Under the pieces are notes generated by a model, which saw only the letters and a program-made list of their open reading frames with translations, was not told where the DNA came from and did no database searches. From contig OZ244866.1 of assembly GCA_965221185.1 (NCBI GenBank), forward strand, positions 1,860,001 through 1,924,000: 64,000 nucleotides of DNA, read 5' to 3'. Made by a program: the position numbers and the translations under genes. This DNA comes from Aldehydirespirator sp965221185. Its GTDB lineage: Bacteria; Actinomycetota; Acidimicrobiia; Acidimicrobiales; Aldehydirespiratoraceae. This document shows positions 54,501-61,391 of the stretch, piece by piece. Positions within the stretch are counted from its first letter, which is position 1; every line of letters begins with the position of its first letter.

Positions 54501-54641
54501 GAGGGCCAGCGACTCGAGGGTCTCGCGGAACCACTCGCCCGGCCGGTGGGCGACCACCACGGCCTGCACCGTCGGTTCCGGTTGGGCGGTGCCGTACGCG
54601 CCGGTAGCAGGCGCCGCGGTGTCGACGGGAGATGCGATCAA
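51528..54641 (-). CDS. large membrane GT2-family glycosyltransferase
   Basis: 1037 residues. The N-terminal GT-A domain (residues 28-300) has VQAVVVAHRPGEW, ADFLLVCHDDVALASD (metal-binding acidic segment) and TFRGEDVDLCWRAQMAGARV (ED catalytic region). It is followed by about 12 membrane helices and a C-terminal outer domain, ending in a membrane helix and Arg-rich tail. It likely adds sugars to an exported cell-wall polymer. The start is a TTG at 54641 with weak support. Two genes upstream of it, in the other direction, make GDP-6-deoxy sugars. Confidence 0.88.
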   Translation of the reverse strand: MIASPVDTAAPATGAYGTAQPEPTVQAVVVAHRPGEWFRETLESLALQDYGPLSVTVVDAAGSGIGPRVAEVLADATVIDAAGASGFSEAANAVLSANLGADFLLVCHDDVALASDAVSTLVAEALRSNAGVVGPKIVEWDRPEIIRHAGYDVDRFGVSADRADAHELDQEQHDGVRDAFALPSAVLLIRSDLFTLLGGFDAGMTFRGEDVDLCWRAQMAGARVMFVGGAVARHRGGLASRTGVDDVRLTQTRHALRSMLVNHGRISLVVFVPLAVLMAVSEVFLGVFTAHFGRARDVVSAWVWNISRLDIVLERRRANAEVRRVRQADVTALQYLGSVRLVSFLRRQFGGEAPGLLGAAGRGVLGGLRTGTIRLTWIAWMLVVAVVLFGSRRLVADGVPAVGDFVALGETGSDLIRTWWGGWSERNAGAPSANLGVLVYIGAAGWLLSDSMGLVRTLSVVTPMLVGLLGAYRLLAATGSRRAQAGTLVAYFLVPLASASVAGGSIPGLVGYAAAPWVLRELLRASRTAPFRSSPNQPGLASVAVSLGAVAGLASLVVPAAVVLVVLLAAGLVLGSLLAARPGSIPRLLAVAVLAVPTIAFVALPAVVDVLAYGPSWGAVAGGRDGSAGEVSFGEMLRFAVGPDDPGSLVWLFAVPMAVPLLLGRGWRLEQAVRLWMVALAAWALALASQRGALPFGLPDLQLLLAPAAVSVAALCGMAVLSIEHDLRFSHFGWRQALVPITVAASLLLAVGRVGVLETGSWDLVEGDHHAALRFEPPTLAGAYRVLWIGAPEFLAVEGHSLAPGVAWAATTGDSVTIAGRALPIDEGQAGLFETVIDEIDAGRTTRGGRLLAGLGVRYVVLLHRLAPAPFVGEDQAQPVPAGLTSAIRHQLDLELVEGTNSAVDMFVNTSWVPMRGVHAPGFDRGVDAITDLEAHPITAGAPVFSGAGPPWSADIPDGAEVLVAHTPRPGWQLTVNGETAARREALSWARAYLPSGGGSAELSYSSPWWRHVAQLVGAAAPVVLLLAWLRRRMDRR

Positions 54642-54674
54642 CCGAGGCTAATGGGCGCCCTAGAGCGCGCGCGG

Positions 54675-55346
54675 TCAGGCTGCCGCCCACGCCTCCAGCA
54701 GCTCGGCTGATGTGACCACCGTGGCGACCATCGCCAAGGTGTTCTCGATCACGGACTCCGCGTAGGCGGCGGGAACTCCGGCCACGGCGTCGCGCACCAG
54801 CACCACCTGGTAGCCCAGATCGGCGGCCGTGAGGCACAGGCCCAAGATGCCGACGTTCACCGACACGCCCGTCGCCACGACGGTCCTGATGCCGAGGTTC
54901 CGCAGGGTCTGGTCGAGCGGAGTGGACGTGAACGGCGTGAGCCCGTGCCAGCGGGCCACGACCAGATCGCGGGGGTCCTCCCCGAGCTCGGGCACGAGCC
55001 GGGCGCCGTCGGTGCCAGCCTGTGTGGGAGCGATCCCGTGCTCGCGGCGCAGCCGGTCGGCGAGGCCCAGGATCCGGCAGTTGACCGCGCCGCCCGCGCC
55101 GTCGGGCCGGGTCTGGTTCGTGCAGTGGACCACGCGGGCGCCTGCGGCCCGGGCCGCCCCACACACCGACGCGGCGACCTGGATCGTGCCGGACGCCGCG
55201 ACCTGCTCGGCGAGGGCTGGCATCATCGCGCCGGGACCGACCACGCCCCGCTGCATCTCCATGGTGAGCACGGCCGTGGAGCCGGGCTCCACAAGAGATG
55301 CCAGCCGCCGCGGGTCGCGGCCGGATGCTGCCGCCGTGTCAGACAC
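54675..55346 (-). CDS. isochorismatase-fold hydrolase with altered catalytic triad
   Basis: 223 residues of the cysteine hydrolase fold: strand AVLTMEMQRGVVG, helix, VVHCTNQTRPDG, then VARWHGLTPFTSTPLDQTLRNLGIRTVVATGVSVNVGILGLCLTAADLGYQVVLVRDAV. In active relatives the triad is Asp (DMQ), Lys and Cys (TNVC). Here they appear as Glu (EMQ), Arg (VARWHG) and Gly (VNVG). GTG 55346 is set by AGGAG 5 nt upstream. It may be non-catalytic or use different chemistry. Confidence 0.85.
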   Translation of the reverse strand: MSDTAAASGRDPRRLASLVEPGSTAVLTMEMQRGVVGPGAMMPALAEQVAASGTIQVAASVCGAARAAGARVVHCTNQTRPDGAGGAVNCRILGLADRLRREHGIAPTQAGTDGARLVPELGEDPRDLVVARWHGLTPFTSTPLDQTLRNLGIRTVVATGVSVNVGILGLCLTAADLGYQVVLVRDAVAGVPAAYAESVIENTLAMVATVVTSAELLEAWAAA

Positions 55347-55412
55347 TCCAGCTCCTAGGGCCGTCGGGCTCGCGACCAGTGTGGCACGCGGGCGCGCGCC
55401 GCGGCCCATCCA

Positions 55413-55475
55413 CTCGGCCTCTAGGGTTCCCGCTCTTGTTCGCTGCGCTCACCGGCCGCTCGGCCTCTAGGGTTC
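55413..55475 (+). repeat. dispersed intergenic repeat, copy D (short form)
   Basis: 55427-55468 matches the first part of the repeat core joined directly to the CCGCTCGGCCTCT end. CTCGGCCTCTAGGGTTC is present on both sides (55413-55429 and 55459-55475, period 46), as if the core had been inserted or duplicated there. Confidence 0.75.
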
Positions 55476-55515
55476 GCGGGTGATGCTGTGTCCAGGCTCG
55501 GCGGGGTAGGCGCGC

Positions 55516-56544
55516 GTGCGGGTTCTCGTCACCGGAGCCACCGGGTTCGTCGGTTGCCATCTCGTGGCGCATCTCGCAGCCGCGGGCGACGAGGTCATCG
55601 TCAGCGAGGCTGAGATAACCGATCCCGAGGCGCTGGAGGCCGACTTCGGTCAAGGCCGACCGGACGCGGTGTATCACCTGGCCGCTCAGGCCGATGTGCA
55701 GGCGAGCTTCACCGCCGCCGCGGCCACGCTTCGGGTGAACGTGGAGGGGACCTTCAACGTGCTGGACGCAGCCCGCAGAGCCGGTGCGGGCCGGGCGGTG
55801 GTTGTGAGCAGTGCCGACGTCTACGGCAGGCTCGAGCCGGCCAGCCTCCCCGTCGACGAGACCGCCCCCATGCGCCCGGTCACTCCCTACGGAGCGAGCA
55901 AGGCGGCCGCCGAGATGGTGTGCGTGCAGGCCGGCGCGGGCCGCGGACTCGATGTGGTCCGGGCCCGGGCTTTCAACCACCTCGGGCCGGGCCAGAGCGA
56001 CCGCTTCGTGGCTGCCGCGCTGGCGGCGCGAATCGCGGCCAACGAGCGCACCGGCGCGGAGGTGGTGCGGGTCGGGAACCTCCAGACGCGCCGCGACTTC
56101 ACCGACGTGCGCGACGTGGTCCGGGCCTACCGGCTGCTCGCCGAGCACGGAGTCGAGGGCGAGGCCTACAACGTGTGCAGCGGCACTGCGCTGGGCGTGC
56201 GGGAGCTGGCCGAAGCCCTGATCGCCCGGGCCAGGCACCCGATGCGGCTGGCCGGCGACGACGAGCTGCTGCGTCCCGTCGACGTGACAGCGGTCCGGGG
56301 TGATGCCTCCAAGCTGCGGGCCGCCACCGGATGGCGACCCGAGGTGCCGCTGGATCGGACTCTCGACGACCTCTTGGACTACTGGCGGTGCAAGACGGCG
56401 GAGTCGCAACTCCCAGACCGCGAGAGACCCGAGGCGGAGTCGCAACTCCCAGACCGCGAGAGACCCGAGGCGGAGTCGCAACTCCCAGACCGCGAGAGAC
56501 CCGAGGCGGAGTCGCAACTGCCGCCGCGGGGCGATAGCCAGTAG
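55516..56544 (+). CDS. GDP-4-keto-6-deoxymannose reductase-like epimerase with a repeat tail
   Basis: 342 residues, extended SDR: GATGFVGCH loop, YHLAAQADVQASF, VVSSADVYG and YGASK catalytic pair, ARAFNHLGPGQ. Its position directly before gmd suggests an Rmd that makes GDP-D-rhamnose from the Gmd product; a GDP-fucose synthase or another epimerase is possible. The last 45 residues are three copies of a 12-residue unit (AESQLPDRERPE) plus a partial fourth, absent from ordinary enzymes. Confidence 0.85.
   Translation: MRVLVTGATGFVGCHLVAHLAAAGDEVIVSEAEITDPEALEADFGQGRPDAVYHLAAQADVQASFTAAAATLRVNVEGTFNVLDAARRAGAGRAVVVSSADVYGRLEPASLPVDETAPMRPVTPYGASKAAAEMVCVQAGAGRGLDVVRARAFNHLGPGQSDRFVAAALAARIAANERTGAEVVRVGNLQTRRDFTDVRDVVRAYRLLAEHGVEGEAYNVCSGTALGVRELAEALIARARHPMRLAGDDELLRPVDVTAVRGDASKLRAATGWRPEVPLDRTLDDLLDYWRCKTAESQLPDRERPEAESQLPDRERPEAESQLPDRERPEAESQLPPRGDSQ
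56398..56521 (+). repeat. 36-bp tandem repeat, three exact copies plus a partial fourth
   Basis: Units at 56398-56433, 56434-56469 and 56470-56505, then 16 bases of a fourth. Each begins GCGGAGTCGCAACTCCCAG. They are in frame and encode the 12-residue tail repeat of the epimerase. Confidence 0.95.
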
Positions 56545-56548
56545 GGCC

Positions 56549-57553
56549 ATGGCCAGGCGCGCCCTGATCACCGGCATCACTGGCCAGGACGGCTCCTACC
56601 TGGCCGAGCTTCTCCTGCACAAGGGCTACGACGTCGTGGGCATGGTGCGGCGCTCCAGCATCGTCAACTACGAGCGCATCGCCCACATCCAGGACCGGGT
56701 CCGGATCGTGACCGGCGATCTGCTCGACCAGGTCTCGATGATCGAGATCCTGCGGACCTACCTGCCCGACGAGGTGTACAACCTCGCGGCCCAGTCCTTC
56801 GTGCAGACCTCCTTCAGCCAGCCCGTGCTCACCGGCGAGACCACGGCACTGGGGGTCACCCGGATCCTCGACGCCATCCGGCTCGTCGACTGCGACATCC
56901 GCTTCTACCAGGCCAGCTCGTCGGAGATGTTCGGGAAGGTGCGGGAGGTCCCCCAGAACGAGAAGACCCCGTTCTATCCCCGCAGCCCCTACGGGGTGGC
57001 CAAGGTCTACGGCCACTGGATCACGGTCAACTACCGGGAGTCCTACGGGCTGCACGCCACCTCGGGGATCCTGTTCAACCACGAGAGCCCGCGCCGGGGC
57101 ATGGAGTTCGTGACCCGCAAGATCACCCACGCCGCGGCCAGCATCAAGCTCGGCCTGGCCAGCGAGTTGCGGCTCGGCAACCTGGAGTCCCAGAGGGACT
57201 GGGGCTATGCGGCGGACTACGTCGAGGCCATGTGGCAGATGCTGCAGCAGGACGAGCCCGACGACTACGTGATCTGCACCGGCAGGACCCACTCAGTGCG
57301 CGCGCTCTGCGAGCTGGCCTTCGACTATGTGGGCCTGGACTACCGCGACCATGTCGTGATGGACGAGAGGTTCATGCGCCCCGCAGAGGTCGACCTGCTC
57401 GTGGGCGACGCCTCCAAGGCAACCGCAGCCTTCGGATGGCGCCCCGAGACGTCGTTCGGGGAACTCGTCCGGCTGATGGTCGACGCGGATCTGGCGCTGC
57501 TGCAGGGCGGCCCGGGCGCCGCCGGCGGGGCCGCGAGCGAGACGCGCCGGTGA
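56549..57553 (+). CDS. gmd: GDP-mannose 4,6-dehydratase
   Basis: 334 residues. The N-terminal ALITGITGQDGSYLAELLLHKGYDVVGMVRRSS is the Gmd signature; the catalytic Ser/Thr, Tyr and Lys are in QASSSEMFG and PYGVAK; LFNHESPRRG and GNLESQRDWGYAADYVEAMW are further family motifs. It converts GDP-mannose to GDP-4-keto-6-deoxymannose. The ATG lies 4 nt after the epimerase stop; the gene end overlaps cofD (GTGA). Confidence 0.96.
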   Translation: MARRALITGITGQDGSYLAELLLHKGYDVVGMVRRSSIVNYERIAHIQDRVRIVTGDLLDQVSMIEILRTYLPDEVYNLAAQSFVQTSFSQPVLTGETTALGVTRILDAIRLVDCDIRFYQASSSEMFGKVREVPQNEKTPFYPRSPYGVAKVYGHWITVNYRESYGLHATSGILFNHESPRRGMEFVTRKITHAAASIKLGLASELRLGNLESQRDWGYAADYVEAMWQMLQQDEPDDYVICTGRTHSVRALCELAFDYVGLDYRDHVVMDERFMRPAEVDLLVGDASKATAAFGWRPETSFGELVRLMVDADLALLQGGPGAAGGAASETRR

Positions 57554-58479
57554 TAGCGGTCCTGGCCGGCGGGGTGGGCGCGGCTCGCTACCTGGCCGGA
57601 CAGCTGCAGGTGACGCCACCCGCCGACGTCACCGCGGTGGTGAACGTGGCCGACGACATCGAGCTGCACGGCCTGCACATCAGCCCAGACATCGACACCG
57701 TGATCTACACGCTCTCGGGGGCAATCGACCCCGAGAGGGGCTGGGGCCTGGCCGACGAGACCTGGAACGCTCTCAGCGGGCTGAGGGCGCTGGGGATCGA
57801 CGCATGGTTCAACCTGGGAGACCGCGACATAGGGACCCACCTGTTCCGCACCACCCTGCTGAGCGAGGGGCTGAGCCTCAGCGACGTGACGGCCCGCCTC
57901 GCCGCGGCGCGCGGCCTGGGCTGCCGGGTGCTGCCGGTGAGCGACCAGCCAATCGAGACCCGGGTGACCCTGGCCTCCGGCGACGAGGTCGGCTTCCAGG
58001 AGTACTTCGTGCGCCTCCGCCACGACGTCGCCATATCCAAGGTGCGCTTCGCCGGCGTGGAGACGGCCCGCCCGGCCCCGGGGGTACACGAGGCCATCGC
58101 CGACGCCGATGTCGTGGTGATCGCGCCGTCCAACCCGGTCGTGTCGATAGGCCCGGTGCTGGCCGTCGGTGGCGTGGCCGAGGCCCTCGCCGCTCGGCGG
58201 GAGCGAACCGTGGCCGTGTCGCCCATAGTGGCCGGCGCAGCCCTGAAGGGCCCCGCCGCCCGGATGCTCCGGGAGCTGGGCGAGGAGTCGAGCGTGGTGG
58301 GTGTGGCCCGGCGCTACCGCGACGTGGCCGGTGCTCTGGTTATCGACGAGGCCGACGCCGAGCTGGCCTCCGCGGTGGCCGACGCCGGGATCCGCGCCGT
58401 GGTCGCCCCGACGATCATGTCGTCGCCGGAGGCCGCCGCCGAGCTGGCCCGGCGCACGATGGCCGCGGTGTCATCGTGA
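57550..58479 (+). CDS. cofD: 2-phospho-L-lactate (or phosphoenolpyruvyl) transferase, F420 biosynthesis
   Basis: 309 residues. IAVLAGGVGAARYLAGQL, VVNVADDIELHGLHISPDIDTVIYTLSG and NLGDRDIGTHLFRT are diagnostic of CofD/FbiA. It joins Fo to the activated phospho-acid to form F420-0 or dehydro-F420-0. GTG 57550 overlaps the gmd stop. It is followed by cofE after a 34-nt gap that contains a duplicated junction. This gene and cofE explain the F420-type enzymes in the window. Confidence 0.97.
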   Translation: MIAVLAGGVGAARYLAGQLQVTPPADVTAVVNVADDIELHGLHISPDIDTVIYTLSGAIDPERGWGLADETWNALSGLRALGIDAWFNLGDRDIGTHLFRTTLLSEGLSLSDVTARLAAARGLGCRVLPVSDQPIETRVTLASGDEVGFQEYFVRLRHDVAISKVRFAGVETARPAPGVHEAIADADVVVIAPSNPVVSIGPVLAVGGVAEALAARRERTVAVSPIVAGAALKGPAARMLRELGEESSVVGVARRYRDVAGALVIDEADAELASAVADAGIRAVVAPTIMSSPEAAAELARRTMAAVSS

Positions 58480-58525
58480 GCCTGAGAACTCGCCTGACGG
58501 CCGCGGTGCCATCGTGAGCCTGGAG
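58461..58525 (+). repeat. duplicated cofD/cofE junction
   Basis: GGCCGCGGTGTCATCGTGAG (58461-) recurs as GGCCGCGGTGCCATCGTGAG (58499-), period 38. The first copy carries the cofD stop and a GTG that now leads to a quick stop; the second carries the working cofE GTG at 58514. Confidence 0.85.
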
Positions 58526-59218
58526 ATCCTCGGCATCGAGGGCATCGGCGACGTGCGCCCCGGAGACGACCTGGCCGCGCTGATCGTCACCGCGGTCGGA
58601 CCGGAGGGGCTGCGCAACCGCGACTGCGTGGTGGTCACCCAGAAGGTGGTCTCCAAGGCCGAGAACCGCCTCGCGGCGGTGGATCCCGGCGATCCGCTGA
58701 GCCACAAACCCCTGGTGGAGGCAGAGTCGGTGCGGGTGTTGCGCCGCCGGGGCGATCTGGTGATCTCGGAGACCGCCCACGGTTTCGTGTGCGCCAACGC
58801 CGGAGTCGACCTCAGCAACGTCGAGGAGGGCTTCGCCGCCCTGCTGCCGGTGGATTCGGACCGCTCGGCCCGCCGCATCCGCGACCGGATCCGGGCCCTT
58901 ACCGGCGTCGAGGTCGCGGTGGTGATCTCAGACACCTTCGGCCGACCCTGGCGGCGCGGGGTGACCGACACCGCCATCGGGTGCGCGGGCATCGCCGCGA
59001 TAGTGGACCTGAGGGGCAGCACCGACGCGCTGGGCCGCGAGCTCAAGGTGACCGAGGTGGCGGTGGCCGACGAGATCGCAGCGGCCGCCGACCTGGTCAT
59101 GGGCAAGTCCAAGGGGGTGCCCGTCGCGGTGGTGCGAGGCCTAGAGGAGTCCTGGTTCCGCACCGGCTCAGTCGCGGACGAGATAGTGCGCTCCCCCGCC
59201 GACGACCTGTTCCGCTAG
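58514..59218 (+). CDS. cofE: coenzyme F420-0:L-glutamate ligase (CofE domain only)
   Basis: 234 residues. Family motifs: IGDVRPGDDLAALI, VVTQKVVSKAE, HGFVCANAGVDLSNV, VVISDTFGRPWRRGVTDTAIG. It adds the gamma-linked glutamates to F420-0. Mycobacterial FbiB has an extra C-terminal FMN-binding reductase domain of about 200 residues, which is missing here. The stop overlaps the galE stop from the other strand in a shared CTAG. Confidence 0.96.
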   Translation: MSLEILGIEGIGDVRPGDDLAALIVTAVGPEGLRNRDCVVVTQKVVSKAENRLAAVDPGDPLSHKPLVEAESVRVLRRRGDLVISETAHGFVCANAGVDLSNVEEGFAALLPVDSDRSARRIRDRIRALTGVEVAVVISDTFGRPWRRGVTDTAIGCAGIAAIVDLRGSTDALGRELKVTEVAVADEIAAAADLVMGKSKGVPVAVVRGLEESWFRTGSVADEIVRSPADDLFR

Positions 59219-60216
59219 CCATCGGTGTGGCGGCGGGCGAAGTTCCAGTGGTCCCTGAGCATCTCGGCCAGGTCTCGACGGGCCTGCCAGCCGAGTTCGT
59301 CGCGGGCTCGGGTGCAGTCGGCCCAGGACGCTTCGATGTCGCCGGGACGCCGCTCGGCCACCTCGTGCGGGATGGGTGAGCCGACCGCCTCGGAAGCCGC
59401 GGCCAGCAGCTGGAGCACGGTGGTGCCCGAGCCGGTGCCCAGGTTGTAGACCCGGCTGCGGCCCGGGGCTATGCCGGTGTCCAAGGCAGCCACATGACCC
59501 TCCGCCAGGTCCATGACGTGCACATAGTCCCGCACCGCGGTGCCGTCGGTCGTGGAGTAGTCGGCTCCGAAGACATCCAGTCGATCTAGCCGGCCGGCGG
59601 CTACCTGCATGATCCGGGGCACGAGGTTCGCCGGCTCCCCGGCCGGATCCTCCCCTATCAGGCCCGACGGGTGCGCGCCGATGGGGTTGAAGTAGCGCAG
59701 CATGACCGCGGTCAGCTCCGATGCGGTTGCGGCATCGGCCAGGATGCGCTCGCTCATCAGCTTGGTCGCGCCGTAGGGGCTCTCCGGGACCGTCGGCGAG
59801 TCCTCAGTGAACGGCAGCGACGCCGCCGACCCGTAGACGGCGGCCGAGGAACTGAACACCAGCCTTCCGACGCCCCGCTCGATCACCGCGGCGGCCAGCG
59901 CGATCGTGGATCCGAGGTTGCTGCGGTAGTAGCCGAGAGGGTCGGCCACGGACTCGGCCACGCTCTTGCGGGCCGCGAAGTGGACCACCGAGTCGATTCG
60001 GCGCCCGCCGAAGGCCTCGTCCAGCGTGTCGGCGTCGGCGGCGTCGCCCTCCACAATCGGCAGATCTGGGCGGGTGAGGCTGCGGATGGAGTCGATCACC
60101 CGGCGCGACGAGTTGGAGAAATCATCCAGGACCACCACGTCGCGGCCGGCGTCGTGCAATGCCAGCACGGTGTGGCTGCCGATGTATCCGGTGCCCCCGG
60201 TGACCAGCGTCGCCAT
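59215..60216 (-). CDS. galE: UDP-glucose 4-epimerase
   Basis: 333 residues. VTGGTGYIGSHTVLAL loop, VVHFAARKSVAESV, SSSAAVYG and SPYGATK catalytic pair, RYFNPIGAHPSG, and DYVHVMDLAEGH are standard GalE signatures. It interconverts UDP-glucose and UDP-galactose for envelope sugars. ATG 60216 overlaps the manC stop (TGATG), so the two are co-translated. Confidence 0.95.
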   Translation of the reverse strand: MATLVTGGTGYIGSHTVLALHDAGRDVVVLDDFSNSSRRVIDSIRSLTRPDLPIVEGDAADADTLDEAFGGRRIDSVVHFAARKSVAESVADPLGYYRSNLGSTIALAAAVIERGVGRLVFSSSAAVYGSAASLPFTEDSPTVPESPYGATKLMSERILADAATASELTAVMLRYFNPIGAHPSGLIGEDPAGEPANLVPRIMQVAAGRLDRLDVFGADYSTTDGTAVRDYVHVMDLAEGHVAALDTGIAPGRSRVYNLGTGSGTTVLQLLAAASEAVGSPIPHEVAERRPGDIEASWADCTRARDELGWQARRDLAEMLRDHWNFARRHTDG

Positions 60217-61226
60217 CAGGCCGACTCGGGCACTCTGGCGCCCGACAAGGCCGCCCCCTCCGGGACGGCGAAGCCCTCACCGATCAGGGTCCAGTCCGTC
60301 ACCCGGGCGCCCCGCCCGACCGTCGCGCCTGACCCCACCACGGAGTCGACCACTGTCGCGCCCGCCTCAATCACCGCGCCCGAGTGGACCGCGGAGCCCC
60401 GCACCATCGAGGCTGCCCCCACCACGGCTCCGGTCATCACCACGCTGCGCTCGACGGTGGCTTCAGGATCGATCGAGGCCTCCGGCGACACTGCGGCCGG
60501 TGCCGGGCCGCGCCGGCCGTCGAGCACGTCGAGCTGAGCCTGCAGGTAGGTCTGGGGGGTGCCGACGTCGATCCAGTACGTGTTGTGCCGCAGACCCCAC
60601 AGGGTTCCGGCCTCGACCATGGCCGGGAAGACCTCGCGCTCCACCGACACCCGGCGCCCGCCGTCGATCCGCCCGATCACCGAAGGCTCCATCAGATAGG
60701 TCCCCGCGTTTATCCAGTTGCTCGGCGCCGGAGGCTGCGGCTTCTCCATGAAGGCGCTCACCCGCCCATCGGGGTCGGTCACCACCACTCCATAGCGGGA
60801 CGGGTCCTCGACCTCGATCAGATGGATTGTGGCCTCGGCGCCGGCCGAGCGATGGAGGCGCAGCATCTCGCCCACGTCGAGGTCGGTGATCACATCGCCG
60901 TTGGCCACCAGGATCGTGGCCTCCGAGGCGCCCATGCCCGAGGTCTCGTACGCGAAGCGGATGGCCCCGGCGGTGTCGAGCGGCTCCGGCTCCACAACGC
61001 TGCACAGCTCCACCCCCGCGCAGCGACCGTCGGGGTAGGCGGCCCGGAAAACGTCGTCGTGGTAGCCCAGGGCCAGCACCACCCGGTCGACTCCGTGGCG
61101 GGCCAGACCGGACACGGCGTGCTCGATCATGGGCCGGTGCAGAACCGGGAGCATCTGCTTGGGGGTGGTCAGCGTCAGGGGCCGCAGCCGGGTGCCGTAG
61201 CCCCCGACGAGCAGGATCGCCTGCAC
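60216..61226 (-). CDS. mannose-1-phosphate guanylyltransferase-like nucleotidyltransferase
   Basis: 336 residues. The GT-A nucleotidyltransferase N-terminus LLVGGYGTRLRPLTLTTPKQMLPVLHRP and VANGDVITDLD are clear; the middle VSVEREVFPAMVEAGTLWG is typical of the GDP-mannose pyrophosphorylase subgroup. Residues about 250-325 form a left-handed beta-helix of hexapeptides. It should make GDP-mannose (manC role), feeding Gmd. A glucose-1-phosphate thymidylyl- or uridylyltransferase is possible. GTG start with weak ribosome site. Confidence 0.88.
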   Translation of the reverse strand: MQAILLVGGYGTRLRPLTLTTPKQMLPVLHRPMIEHAVSGLARHGVDRVVLALGYHDDVFRAAYPDGRCAGVELCSVVEPEPLDTAGAIRFAYETSGMGASEATILVANGDVITDLDVGEMLRLHRSAGAEATIHLIEVEDPSRYGVVVTDPDGRVSAFMEKPQPPAPSNWINAGTYLMEPSVIGRIDGGRRVSVEREVFPAMVEAGTLWGLRHNTYWIDVGTPQTYLQAQLDVLDGRRGPAPAAVSPEASIDPEATVERSVVMTGAVVGAASMVRGSAVHSGAVIEAGATVVDSVVGSGATVGRGARVTDWTLIGEGFAVPEGAALSGARVPESA

Positions 61227-61243
61227 CCCGGCGTCCCGCCTTC

Positions 61244-61391
61244 AGAGGCAGCGCGGGTAGATGCAGCGACCTCGCTCAGCAGCGCGGTGCTTCCCGCTCT
61301 TGTTCGCTGCGCTCACGGGCCGCTCGGGCCACGGCCTCGCTCGAAGTCTCGCGTGATGGCTCATCGGTTGCTCCCTGCCCGCTCGGCCTCT
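61244..61391 (+). repeat. dispersed intergenic repeat, copy E, with terminal halves
   Basis: The core 61291-61341 is identical to copy A. The element is bounded by AGAGGCAGCGCGGG (61244-61257) and CCGCTCGGCCTCT (61379-61391). These two halves are contiguous in the ftsH terminator at 50025-50051, here separated by 121 bp. Confidence 0.9.

Noticed and set aside
56398..56521. CRISPR array
   Set aside because: The 36-bp units are directly adjacent with no spacers and are in frame with the upstream enzyme.
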